From positions 2,914,001 through 2,978,000 of the forward strand of contig NZ_CP033929.1 in the NCBI RefSeq assembly GCF_003815915.1: a stretch of 64,000 nt of DNA, in the 5' to 3' direction. This DNA is from Chryseobacterium indoltheticum (GTDB taxonomy: Bacteria; Bacteroidota; Bacteroidia; Flavobacteriales; Weeksellaceae). Position 1 is the stretch's first letter; each line of letters starts with the position of its first letter. Positions 16,472 through 23,941 of this stretch are shown in pieces. The notes under the pieces are model-generated. The model did not search any database and had not been told where the DNA came from. It saw nothing but the letters and a program-made list of their open reading frames with translations. Both the position numbers and the translations under genes were made by a program.

Positions 16472-17214
16472 TGAAACTACAAACAAAATTTGAGGAAGAA
16501 GTTTTAATCACTTCTGATGTTGAACTCATGAAAGGTATGTATACCCGAAAAAGAGTATTAAGAGGCTGGAGCGAAGACTTTATTGACGAAGATACTGGCG
16601 AGGTTGTCTCAATTGAAAGACATGAGATAGTTATGGATCGTGGTATTTTAATCGATAACAGTAACATTTCAATTCTACAATTTCATTTAGCTGCAGGTGA
16701 CCTAGAGTCAGTTGAGCTAAGCAATCAAAAAAGAGATGGAATTTTCTATTCTAGCATGGGTTCGATATGGTCTGTTACAGCTTCAATAAATGGTAAAAAT
16801 AAAAATATTTACCTCTATGCAAATTCTCCCGATATGGCACTTGCAATCGCTAAGGATTTTATTGAACAACAATATCCCGGAGGATTTGGCATTTCCAGTC
16901 TTAAAGAAATGGCAATGATGCACCTGCTTACCAAATTAAGTCAAGAAACCGACGGTGAATTGAAATTCTACAAAATAGAAGTTGAGATCGAAAATGAAGC
17001 AGGTTCATACAATAGAATTTACATCGTACGTGCAACCGATGCAGAAAATGCGAAAGCTTTAATTGATGCTTATGTTATTTCTGAAAACAACAAATTGGAA
17101 ACGCCAGTTGAAGAACTACACCTCACGTTGCTTTCAGCAAGCACAGTTCCTTGCGAAGCTATGATTGACTTTGATTTCTGCAATAAATATTTTGAAGCAG
17201 ATAAAGAAAAATAA
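16471..17214 (+). CDS. Hypothetical early phage protein, 247 residues
   Basis: The product has two similar halves in strand/helix pattern, each with a segment in which values per residue are 'read out' as alpha-beta units (IYLYANSPDMALAIAKDFIEQQ and IYIVRATDAENAKALIDAYV). The paired motif suggests an internal duplication. No catalytic motif is seen. It is followed by a tRNA-like gene. Confidence 0.7.
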   Translation: MKLQTKFEEEVLITSDVELMKGMYTRKRVLRGWSEDFIDEDTGEVVSIERHEIVMDRGILIDNSNISILQFHLAAGDLESVELSNQKRDGIFYSSMGSIWSVTASINGKNKNIYLYANSPDMALAIAKDFIEQQYPGGFGISSLKEMAMMHLLTKLSQETDGELKFYKIEVEIENEAGSYNRIYIVRATDAENAKALIDAYVISENNKLETPVEELHLTLLSASTVPCEAMIDFDFCNKYFEADKEK

Positions 17215-17221
17215 ACTGGTC

Positions 17222-17303
17222 GGGGATTTAGCTTAGTCAGGATAGAGCAAGGGTGATCACATTAACAAGACCTAAGGCGCAGGTTCGAATCCTGCAATCT
17301 CCA
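17222..17303 (+). tRNA. tRNA-like gene with an enlarged anticodon loop
   Basis: The acceptor stem (GGGGATT/AATCTCC with one wobble), D-arm and T-arm (GCAGG TTCGAAT CCTGC) are canonical. Between D-arm and T-arm there are seven extra bases, so the anticodon stem closes only as AGG/CCT with a loop of about 14-15 bases that contains TTAACAA. If TTAACAA acts as the loop the anticodon would be AAC (Val), but this is uncertain; the gene may be decayed or may not be an elongator. Confidence 0.6.
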
Positions 17304-17320
17304 CAATTAAAATTAAAAAA

Positions 17321-17527
17321 ATGAATCAAGACGAATTACTATTAATCAGAGATTTCACTTCTACAGATGAAAAAAGAGAAATAGCGGGTAAACACAACTA
17401 CCAAAAAGATACTGTAATGGCCATCATTAGAAATGATCGAAGAATTACTGCTGATAATGAAATTATGATGCAGGAACTACTTGAAAAAGCTAAGGAGAAT
17501 AAAAATAAAAAACAACTTCAAAAATAA
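17321..17527 (+). CDS. Small hypothetical protein (68 residues)
   Basis: The product MNQDELLLIRDFTSTDEKRE... has a central helix-turn-helix-like segment (EIAGKHNYQKDTVMAIIRND) and a Lys-rich tail. It sits 18 bases after the tRNA-like gene and six bases before the next gene. It may bind DNA; this is a weak inference. Confidence 0.6.
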   Translation: MNQDELLLIRDFTSTDEKREIAGKHNYQKDTVMAIIRNDRRITADNEIMMQELLEKAKENKNKKQLQK

Positions 17528-17532
17528 TTACC

Positions 17533-17955
17533 ATGTCTCAGACTTCAGTAAAAGCATTTCAGGAGATTTCTGAGCAAATCCCTGAGAAAAGAAGAATCGT
17601 TTACACGGCTCTTAAAAATAACCCGAATAACTCATTTTATCGTATTGCATTTATTCTGGGTTGGAATGTAAATAAAGTTTCAAACCGGTTCAACGAACTC
17701 GAAAATGCAGGTCTTATTGAAAAAACAGGTGAAGAAACTAGAGGAAAGTTCACAAGAGATCGATTTTCTATCATAACTGATGTTGAAAAGATTATTGAAA
17801 AACAAAATGAATTATACGTCTTCTTCGTTGAAACGAAATCTCAACTTGAGGCAGATCACCATCGTTGCCAAACAAAAGAAGGAAAGGAACTTTTAAGAAA
17901 GAGAATCCAATACCTGAAAGGCAAAATTTCAAACTTGAAAATGCATTCGGTATGA
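17533..17955 (+). CDS. Winged-helix DNA-binding protein
   Basis: The 140-residue product has a MarR-like winged-helix pattern (RRIVYTALKNNPNNSFYRIAFILGW, NKVSNRFNELENAGLIEKTG, then a basic wing) followed by a helical C-terminus. Its stop overlaps the next start (ATGA at 17952-17955). It probably acts in early gene control or replication. Confidence 0.6.
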   Translation: MSQTSVKAFQEISEQIPEKRRIVYTALKNNPNNSFYRIAFILGWNVNKVSNRFNELENAGLIEKTGEETRGKFTRDRFSIITDVEKIIEKQNELYVFFVETKSQLEADHHRCQTKEGKELLRKRIQYLKGKISNLKMHSV

Positions 17956-18284
17956 GTAAGCAGTCAAGTGAAACATGCAGAAATGATAGAGCTAAGGCAA
18001 TTAAATATCACAGAGCTTTAAAAGAAAGTTACGGATTAGCAATATTTTCAAAATCAAGAAAAAGAGAAACGGTTTTAATCAGACGAATGTTAGTTACTTT
18101 CATGGTAAATGAAAAGCAATTCAAGGAATGTTTTATAGCCAAAATATTCAATGTAAGTCACGCTGCAATATTCTATTTCATGAAGCCTATTATTGATAAG
18201 GAATTTGAAAGATTCTACAGATTGAATATCGAAACACTAAGAGAAAATTTTGAAAAAATAGACAATCATGTCATTTCATCATAG
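17952..18284 (+). CDS. Small protein with a DnaA-domain-IV-like helix-turn-helix
   Basis: The 110-residue product starts at ATG 17952 inside the stop of the previous gene. The segment from about residue 45 (RRMLVTFMVNEKQFKECFIAKIFNVSHAAIFYF) has the spacing of the DnaA C-terminal origin-binding motif, in which a helix is followed by an 'F-x-x-x-H-x-T/A-V/I' helix. It may recognise a phage origin. The match is by eye only. Confidence 0.5.
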   Translation: MSKQSSETCRNDRAKAIKYHRALKESYGLAIFSKSRKRETVLIRRMLVTFMVNEKQFKECFIAKIFNVSHAAIFYFMKPIIDKEFERFYRLNIETLRENFEKIDNHVISS

Positions 18285-18453
18285 AGGTATAGAATATTTC
18301 ATTGGCCTCTATTCTACAAAATTTACAATATCTATTCCCGCACTAAAAAACTACTTCAAAGAGATTGAAGTAAAGAAGGTCGATACCGCTCACTCAAAAG
18401 CTCAAACAATTATAGAAGATGAAATACAAAGAATTTCTAAAGATAAAATCTAA
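18268..18453 (+). CDS. Small hypothetical protein (61 residues)
   Basis: The frame starts with ATG at 18268 overlapping the previous gene by 17 bases and ends 12 bases before the methyltransferase. The product is basic and helical. No family is recognised. Confidence 0.5.
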   Translation: MSFHHRGIEYFIGLYSTKFTISIPALKNYFKEIEVKKVDTAHSKAQTIIEDEIQRISKDKI

Positions 18454-18465
18454 AATTACACACTT

Positions 18466-19236
18466 ATGAAAACCGAAAAAATCCAGATGTATTTTGAAGA
18501 TAGAATGAAGCTTTTATCAAGGCTAGGAGATAAGTCTATTGATATTGCGATTTTAGACCCTGAATATGGTATTAATGCGCCTGATATGTCTATGGGTTCA
18601 AATCCCAAAAGAAAAGGTGCAAATCAATATCCTGGCGTAAGCACAGCAAAGAAAGTTAAAGGTCGATTAAATCAAGGTGGCGGTAAACTTAAAAATAGAT
18701 TATTGAATAAATCTGAAATAGATTGGGACAATGCAATTCCTTCGCCTGAATTCTGGAAAGAAATATTCAGGGTTTCAAAAAATCAAATTGTTTTTGGTGG
18801 CAATTATTTTCCAGATTTATGGGAAAAAGGCGCAAGAGGAATTGGTTTTTGGGATAAGTTACAGCCATGGGAGAATTTCTCTCAATTTGAACTAATATGG
18901 ACTTCTTATGACTGTCCTGCTTTTAAAATCGAGCATTCAAATACTGGTGGCGCAAATAGAGAAACTAAAATACACCCAACTCAAAAACCAGTTGTAGTAT
19001 ATAAACATCTGCTTAAAAAATTTGCAAAGCCTGAAGATGTAATACTTGATACTGGTCATGGTTCCGGTTCTATTATTATCGCTTGTCATGATTTCGGTAA
19101 TAAAATTATATCCTGTGATAGCAATGCTCTTCATTTTCATGATTCGTTACTGCGAGTTGAAGATTATGTAAAACATCATACAAGTTTATTCCAACCAGCA
19201 GAACTTTTAAGTCAGCAAACATCATTTGATTATTAA
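18466..19236 (+). CDS. Orphan DNA (adenine- or cytosine-N4) methyltransferase
   Basis: The 256-residue product carries the catalytic motif as DPEYG (residues about 27-31, a DPPY variant), the helix with GGNYFPDLW, the segment KIHPTQKPV, and the cofactor-binding loop as LDTGHGSGS near the C-terminus. This order (catalytic motif before SAM motif) is the beta class. There is no restriction nuclease beside it, so it is likely to protect phage DNA or to tune regulation. E in place of the second P in the catalytic motif is unusual but seen in phage enzymes. Confidence 0.82.
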   Translation: MKTEKIQMYFEDRMKLLSRLGDKSIDIAILDPEYGINAPDMSMGSNPKRKGANQYPGVSTAKKVKGRLNQGGGKLKNRLLNKSEIDWDNAIPSPEFWKEIFRVSKNQIVFGGNYFPDLWEKGARGIGFWDKLQPWENFSQFELIWTSYDCPAFKIEHSNTGGANRETKIHPTQKPVVVYKHLLKKFAKPEDVILDTGHGSGSIIIACHDFGNKIISCDSNALHFHDSLLRVEDYVKHHTSLFQPAELLSQQTSFDY

Positions 19237-19259
19237 GTACGTATAAACTACAAACAAGA

Positions 19260-20177
19260 ATGGCAGAAGATAAAAACGGTTTTCTACTCTATAAAGATCT
19301 TATCAAAACTGTTCAAAAACTCCCAAAGGATAAAGCTGGAGAATTATTTATGCACATATTAAAATATGTAAATGATGAAGAACCAGAAACCGACGATTTA
19401 CTAATTGAAGTTGCCTTTGAACCAGTAAAACAGAAGTTAAAAAGAGATCTTAAAAAGTACGAAGAAACAAAGGAAAAGAATCGGGAAAACGCTAACAAGC
19501 GATGGCAAAAAGAAAAACCGACCGAATCAAGTGGCACTAAAAAAAATGCGACCGCATCCGACCGCATACCAGAGCATGCCAAACATGCCGATAGTGATAG
19601 TGATACTGGTAATGATACTGATAGTGGTAATGATACTGACTTTCTTTTAGAAAAAGAAACAAAATCAGATTTGCAATCTGAAGAAGTTCCTAAGGAATTA
19701 TTTGAAGATGATAAATCACCAGATTCAGGAGAAAGAAAAAAAGTTCCGCCAAAAAAAGAAAGTGATGAGGTGGAAATTAATTATCGGTTTGATTCAAAAA
19801 TTTTCATAGCTCAATGGAACTTGTACAAAGTCTTCAGAAAAAAGAAACACAGGTTTACATTTCTCGACAATGATTCCGAAAACAGAAAGCTCACAGAATT
19901 ATTTAATCTCAGCAATGGCGATGAAAAGTTCGCAATAAAAATTATTCAAAACAGCATTGATAGCGGATACAAAGGATTATTCCTTCCAAAAAACTTAGAC
20001 AATGGAAAATCAACTCACAACAACTCAAACAACGGATTTACAAAAACAACAGCTGCAAGTAGCAATGCAACATCCGGGAAAACATCCGCTACTACAGCTA
20101 TTGCCCGCCACCTTGCAAAGCTCTCTTCCGGCAATAGTCAAAGCGGAGATTTCACAGCCGATGCTGAAATCCTGTGA
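19260..20177 (+). CDS. Replication-module protein with a DUF6291-like N-terminus
   Basis: The N-terminal ~90 residues (FLLYKDLIKTVQKLPKDKAGELFMHILKYVNDEE...ANKRWQKEK) match a domain widely found in Bacteroidota phage replication modules. It is followed by a long Asp/Ser/Thr linker, a second conserved part (RFDSKIFIAQWNLYKVFRKKKHRF) and a low-complexity Asn/Ser/Thr/Ala tail. It probably takes part in replication initiation; no ATPase motif is seen. The tail overlaps the next gene's long frame. Confidence 0.7.
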   Translation: MAEDKNGFLLYKDLIKTVQKLPKDKAGELFMHILKYVNDEEPETDDLLIEVAFEPVKQKLKRDLKKYEETKEKNRENANKRWQKEKPTESSGTKKNATASDRIPEHAKHADSDSDTGNDTDSGNDTDFLLEKETKSDLQSEEVPKELFEDDKSPDSGERKKVPPKKESDEVEINYRFDSKIFIAQWNLYKVFRKKKHRFTFLDNDSENRKLTELFNLSNGDEKFAIKIIQNSIDSGYKGLFLPKNLDNGKSTHNNSNNGFTKTTAASSNATSGKTSATTAIARHLAKLSSGNSQSGDFTADAEIL

Positions 20178-20916
20178 CGATCTTACTCAAGAAGTTTTTG
20201 CACTTCAGGTTCTAAATTTCATAAATCCAAATCTAGAAAATCCTGATTTCGACGATCCGAATAGCGACGGAAGTTTAAACAAGCAAAAAATAAAAGATTT
20301 TGCAAAGAAAAGCAGACTTACACCTCAAGAATTCTTAGACGCCCTGGATTTGGTTCCTCGTGATGAACTCACAACCATAGAACAACGTCCGAATGGTGAA
20401 GACTTCGAAAAACCGTTGAAATTATTTTCTAGGATAGATTCTAAAAATCTCATCGAAATTGAAACAGCTTACATCAGATACCGCAGTAAAAATAAGCTAT
20501 ATGAGAAAGGAAAAGCTGAATTAAAAGCATTTCTCATGCCTCCAGTGCAAGAGTCTACTCAAGAGCAAAAAGAAGCTCAAAATCGAAAATTTTTAAAAGA
20601 AGAATATCAGCGACTTCAGATTAGAGGTTTCGTGTTAGGAACTACAATTTTTTATGACATGCTTAGACCAAACTACAAAGTTGTAAATATTGCTTTCATT
20701 GAAATTTTCTTACAAACCTTCAAACCCGAGGTTTTTGAAGACGAAATTAGAAGCACTGAAGTTCATTTGGCGAATAGCAAAAAAATAATAAAAAGAGACG
20801 TTCTACTTGCTTTCAAAGAATTGTTTGTAAAAACATATATCGAAAAAGCACAGTTGAAAAGTTTGTCGGAAAGTGAATGGATTGAGCACTGGAAGAATAT
20901 AAAAAACAATACATAA
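20002..20916 (+). CDS. Hypothetical replication-module protein
   Basis: The frame opens with ATG at 20002 (304 residues) and overlaps the previous gene by 176 bases; an in-frame ATG at 20161 would cut the overlap to 17 bases and give about 251 residues. The body is charged and helical (FILKKFLKEEYQRLQIRGFVL-type pattern in the middle). The position after the DUF6291-like gene suggests a helicase-loader or replication accessory, but no motif proves it. Confidence 0.65.
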   Translation: MENQLTTTQTTDLQKQQLQVAMQHPGKHPLLQLLPATLQSSLPAIVKAEISQPMLKSCDDLTQEVFALQVLNFINPNLENPDFDDPNSDGSLNKQKIKDFAKKSRLTPQEFLDALDLVPRDELTTIEQRPNGEDFEKPLKLFSRIDSKNLIEIETAYIRYRSKNKLYEKGKAELKAFLMPPVQESTQEQKEAQNRKFLKEEYQRLQIRGFVLGTTIFYDMLRPNYKVVNIAFIEIFLQTFKPEVFEDEIRSTEVHLANSKKIIKRDVLLAFKELFVKTYIEKAQLKSLSESEWIEHWKNIKNNT

Positions 20917-20920
20917 CACA

Positions 20921-21070
20921 ATGAAAGATAAATTGGAAATGATAGTAAGGAACGAAAAATTAGACAGCTATTCTCTTTACGAGCTTAAAACAGCTGGACT
21001 GATAATTAAAATCACCTTCAGTCAATACGTGATTACTAAAAAGGGGTTGAAACTAATAAAAGAAATATAA
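20921..21070 (+). CDS. Small hypothetical protein (49 residues)
   Basis: An ATG five bases after the previous stop opens a 49-residue basic frame (MKDKLEMIVRNEKLDSYSLY..., ending KKGLKLIKEI) that stops four bases before the next gene. It fits the tightly packed operon. Confidence 0.5.
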   Translation: MKDKLEMIVRNEKLDSYSLYELKTAGLIIKITFSQYVITKKGLKLIKEI

Positions 21071-21073
21071 AAA

Positions 21074-21421
21074 ATGGACAAAAAGATTTTAAATTTTGTA
21101 CTGATCTCAGTGTATCATACAAAAGCAGATGACAAAAGTTTTTATTTCTGGCGACAAAATAACGCAGGTTACACCAGAAATTTAAATGAAGCAGGGAATT
21201 ATACCAATTCTCCTAAAGTAAAAAATGATACGCTTTACCAAGCCGAAGGATATCATAACACTTTGAGAACATTACCACTCGTAAAAGACAGCGATCTGTA
21301 CTTAAGGCTTGAAAAAGCTGAAGACGGAAAGTACACAACAATTCTAAACAACGAGCACAATTGTCGACTGCTTGGAATTATCAACGGCAACGGAAATAAT
21401 CTAAAAAGAGGTAGACACTAA
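21074..21421 (+). CDS. Hypothetical phage protein, 115 residues
   Basis: The product has an aromatic-rich segment (KSFYFWRQNNAGYTRNLNEAGNY) and the motif HNCRLLGI. I recognise no family. It lies in the early operon. Confidence 0.6.
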   Translation: MDKKILNFVLISVYHTKADDKSFYFWRQNNAGYTRNLNEAGNYTNSPKVKNDTLYQAEGYHNTLRTLPLVKDSDLYLRLEKAEDGKYTTILNNEHNCRLLGIINGNGNNLKRGRH

Positions 21422-21430
21422 AATTGAAAT

Positions 21431-21814
21431 ATGGAAAATACATTAGAAAACAGATTAAAATTTTATGCTCAACATTTAGGGCAAAACATGATTATTGAAT
21501 CAGATTGTTTCAAGTCTGAAAACGGAAACGATATTATTCATACACAATTAGTATCTGTAAGTTTAAAAGGAATTGAATGTAATAATTGGATTCCAGTTAC
21601 CGAACATACGGCGTTAGAACTTAAACCTATTTCATCAATGACAGATGAAGATGCTAAAAAATTAGGATTTAGAGATTGTGATCACTTCAATTTTGATGCT
21701 AATCCTGATGCTTGGAAGGATGAATTAAGATTATTAGGCTATGCTGTAGATTGGGTAAACTTATCAATTGAAAAGCAAATTGCATTCGGATGGTTAAAAT
21801 TAAAAACTAATTAA
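21431..21814 (+). CDS. Hypothetical phage protein, 127 residues
   Basis: The product contains a segment VSLKGIECNNWIPVTEHTALELKPISSMTDEDA resembling uncharacterised Bacteroidota phage proteins with a Trp/Pro turn. Its stop is directly followed by the ATG of the exonuclease gene. Confidence 0.6.
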   Translation: MENTLENRLKFYAQHLGQNMIIESDCFKSENGNDIIHTQLVSVSLKGIECNNWIPVTEHTALELKPISSMTDEDAKKLGFRDCDHFNFDANPDAWKDELRLLGYAVDWVNLSIEKQIAFGWLKLKTN

Positions 21815-22363
21815 ATGGAAAAAATAGCAATCATAGACATCGAAACAACCGGATTTCTAAAAGCGGGCGGAAAGATTGTTGAAGTTGGAATTGTTGAACT
21901 TGATTTGTCAAACGGAAATAAGAAAATCATTTTTGATCAGGTTACGCACGAAAAAGGAATTACCAGAGCTGAGGTTGAAAACTCTTGGATCGTAAAAAAT
22001 TCAAGTCTCACTGTAGAAGATGTCCGAACCTCGAAATGTCTGGATATTCTCAAGCCTGAAATTCAGCAGATCCTGCACGCTTACAAATTCGGTTGTACAG
22101 CCTTCAATAATACTTTTGACTTTGGATTTATGGAACATCGAGGCTTTGTATTCCCGAAGAAATTGGACTGCCCGATGAAGCTCTCAACCAACATTTGCCA
22201 ACTGACAGGCAACAGAGGTTTCAAATGGCCGAAAGTTCCTGAAGCTTACGAATTCTTTTTCGGTAAAACTGGTTACATCGAATCTCACAGAGGTGCTGAT
22301 GATGCTTTTCACGAAGCGGATATTGTTTATGAACTATTTAAAAGAGGAGTTTTTAAAATTTAA
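21815..22363 (+). CDS. DEDDh-family 3'-5' exonuclease (DnaQ-like)
   Basis: The 182-residue product shows all three exonuclease motifs: IDIETTG at the N-terminus (D8, E10), FNNTFDFGF in the middle, and HRGADDAFHEA near the C-terminus with the catalytic His and Asp. It resembles the proofreading subunit of polymerase III or RNase T. The start directly follows the previous stop. A role in phage DNA repair or replication is likely. Confidence 0.85.
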   Translation: MEKIAIIDIETTGFLKAGGKIVEVGIVELDLSNGNKKIIFDQVTHEKGITRAEVENSWIVKNSSLTVEDVRTSKCLDILKPEIQQILHAYKFGCTAFNNTFDFGFMEHRGFVFPKKLDCPMKLSTNICQLTGNRGFKWPKVPEAYEFFFGKTGYIESHRGADDAFHEADIVYELFKRGVFKI

Positions 22364-22367
22364 TTTT

Positions 22368-22805
22368 ATGAAAGCATTATCAATAAAACAGCCTTGGGCA
22401 AGTATCATTGCTTACGGAATTAAAGACATTGAAAACAGAACTTGGAAAACAAATTTCAGAGGTAGGATTTTCATTCATGCATCGGCAAAAATTGTCGAAG
22501 AAGTTGATTTTACAACACAACAAACTGCTTTGCTTTTTGAAAATGGAATTTGGCATCCTGACAGAGGGTTTACAGAGGAATTAAATATCACATCAGCCAT
22601 TATTGGCGAAGTTATTATTGTTGACTGCGTGATTAATCATGAGAGTATTTGGGCTGATAAAACATTTATGTATGAATGTGATGAAACTGGAGAAGAGCCA
22701 ATTGGCAAACCAATCTATAATTGGGTTTTAGAAAATGCAATTCTCTACGACAAACCTATTTTTAATGTGAAAGGAAAGCTTTCTTTTTGGAATTTTGAAA
22801 AATAA
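22368..22805 (+). CDS. ASCH-domain protein
   Basis: The 145-residue product (ATG 22368; a longer frame from 22293 is an overlap artefact) begins MKALSIKQPWASIIAYGIKD, the classic ASCH opening with the Q-P-W-A segment, followed by KTNFRGRIFIHAS. ASCH domains have an RNA-binding PUA-like fold, and some members hydrolyse modified nucleosides. In phages their role is unsettled. Confidence 0.8.
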   Translation: MKALSIKQPWASIIAYGIKDIENRTWKTNFRGRIFIHASAKIVEEVDFTTQQTALLFENGIWHPDRGFTEELNITSAIIGEVIIVDCVINHESIWADKTFMYECDETGEEPIGKPIYNWVLENAILYDKPIFNVKGKLSFWNFEK

Positions 22806-22808
22806 AAT

Positions 22809-22907
22809 ATGACAGAATTTTCAGTATTAGCAATATGCGCATCCTGTGTAATAATCACATGGACTATATGTGAAACAATCGAAAAAATTAAAAAAAACAA
22901 AAAATAA
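22809..22907 (+). CDS. Single-pass membrane mini-protein (32 residues)
   Basis: ATG 22809 opens a 32-residue frame with a hydrophobic segment (FSVLAICASCVIITWTI) and a Lys-rich end. It ends just before the ATG of the next mini-gene. The consistent packing of stop-to-start (2 bases) supports translation. Confidence 0.5.
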   Translation: MTEFSVLAICASCVIITWTICETIEKIKKNKK

Positions 22908-22909
22908 TT

Positions 22910-23059
22910 ATGAAAGAATTTAATCAAGAAGAAAGTGAAGAATTACAGCGAATGATGACCGCTAAAGCTTCACTAACAGAAAATCCGTTCCACTCAGGCA
23001 AAAAACAGAGAAAGTGTAACAATGCTAAAAGACCCAAATCACGTAAAAAGAAAAGATAA
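22910..23059 (+). CDS. Small basic protein (49 residues)
   Basis: The frame starts at ATG 22910 and ends at 23059. The product has an acidic N-terminus and a strongly basic C-terminus (about 13 Lys/Arg in the last 20 residues), suggesting nucleic-acid binding. Confidence 0.5.
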   Translation: MKEFNQEESEELQRMMTAKASLTENPFHSGKKQRKCNNAKRPKSRKKKR

Positions 23060-23061
23060 TT

Positions 23062-23241
23062 ATGAAAAAATACAGCTTCTGTCCAAAATGCCAGATAGGA
23101 CTTAATTCGCAGGAAATGCAATTAGGATTTTGCCAAAACTGCAAGAATAGTTGGGAAGATGAAGATGCCGAAGAGGATTTGTATGATGAAGAGTTGCAAC
23201 GACAATCAGATGACGATATTAATGAAATGAATGATTGGTAA
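23062..23241 (+). CDS. Small zinc-ribbon protein (59 residues)
   Basis: ATG 23062 opens a 59-residue frame with two CxxC knuckles (FCPKC and FCQNC, 15 residues apart) followed by an acidic tail. The knuckles make a zinc ribbon. It closes the early operon. Confidence 0.6.
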   Translation: MKKYSFCPKCQIGLNSQEMQLGFCQNCKNSWEDEDAEEDLYDEELQRQSDDDINEMNDW

Positions 23242-23321
23242 TTTAAGCTGACATCTTACTGTCTAAAAAACAATTTAAAATAGGTAATTATACGCAAGTT
23301 TACACTGGCATGTTAAAAAAT

Positions 23322-23349
23322 TAAGTCTGCCAATAATTTGACAGACTTA
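23322..23349. promoter_or_regulatory. Inverted repeat at the -33 region (operator-like)
   Basis: TAAGTCTG at 23322-23329 and CAGACTTA at 23342-23349 form an 8-bp perfect dyad with a 12-bp spacer that contains the TTG of the promoter at 23338. Protein bound here would cover the -33 box. Confidence 0.5.
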
Positions 23350-23369
23350 TTAAATAATTCATATATTTG
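23338..23369 (+). promoter_or_regulatory. Strong Bacteroidota-type promoter in the mid noncoding region
   Basis: TTG (23338-23340) and TATATTTG (23362-23369) are 21 bp apart, matching the consensus well. It starts a roughly 320-base leader that ends at the small gene at 23689. Confidence 0.7.
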
Positions 23370-23473
23370 CATTGTCTCTAATCTCAACGGACGTATAGAA
23401 TTTAAAGTATTTAGATAGCAAATCTTGATAAAATTTGTAAAATTCACTGTTGTTAGTTAATGAAAAAACCACT

Positions 23474-23625
23474 ATGAACAACAAAAAAGTAAAACAATTA
23501 AACACTTAAGACATTTCTTTTTAAGAAATTGCTAAAAATAATTGAATTAGTGAATACTATCTATATACAAAATAAGTCCTCCCTATCCCGATAAGGAGGA
23601 CTTTAATTATCCCATCGGATAATGC
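23474..23625 (+). ncRNA. Structured leader with hairpins and a 10-codon frame
   Basis: Downstream of the promoter at 23338 lie a 10-codon frame (MNNKKVKQLNT at 23474-23509), a hairpin ATTTCTT/AAGAAAT near 23514-23529, a strong 9-bp stem AAGTCCTCC/GGAGGACTT at 23574-23603, and a 7-bp stem ATTATCC/GGATAAT at 23606-23623. Successive stems in a leader suggest an attenuator, a regulatory RNA or an origin. It matches no RNA family I know. The remainder of 23242-23941 apart from the mini-gene at 23689 shows nothing more. Confidence 0.45.
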
Positions 23626-23688
23626 CTAGAGTAAGCAGGGGGTTGCTTCGCCAATAGGTTCAACAAATCCTCCATTAATTCTATACAT

Positions 23689-23814
23689 ATGGCTAAACAA
23701 GAGATTAGAGACGGTGTATTATGTGAATTAATCTTCAGAAAAAGTCGAGTTATCAACGGCAAGAAGATTTTCTACAGAAGACCATTCCCTATGTGGGTTC
23801 CTGTTGAGAAATAG
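23689..23814 (+). CDS. Small basic protein (41 residues)
   Basis: ATG 23689 opens a 41-residue frame (MAKQEIRDGVLCELIFRKSR..., ending MWVPVEK), rich in Arg/Lys with a coding-like composition. Its leader begins at the promoter at 23338. A GC-rich element followed by a T run (about 23830-23860) may terminate the transcript. Confidence 0.55.
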   Translation: MAKQEIRDGVLCELIFRKSRVINGKKIFYRRPFPMWVPVEK

Positions 23815-23941
23815 GGTAATTTGAATTAAACAGGGAGTCAGTCGGGGGCTCTTTCTTTTTTTTACTTCAACATCTTTTTATTTTCCTCTAAAAAATAAGA
23901 CCTCCTTTTCGACAGAAGATATAATTCTCTAAATTTGGATA

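Noticed and set aside
23640..23690. tRNA-like T-arm (GGTTCAACAAATCC)
   Set aside because: The loop has too many bases and there is no acceptor stem around it.
23242..23941. Retron or group II intron in the noncoding region
   Set aside because: No reverse transcriptase and no intron domain V-like hairpin; the hairpins seen are simple stems.
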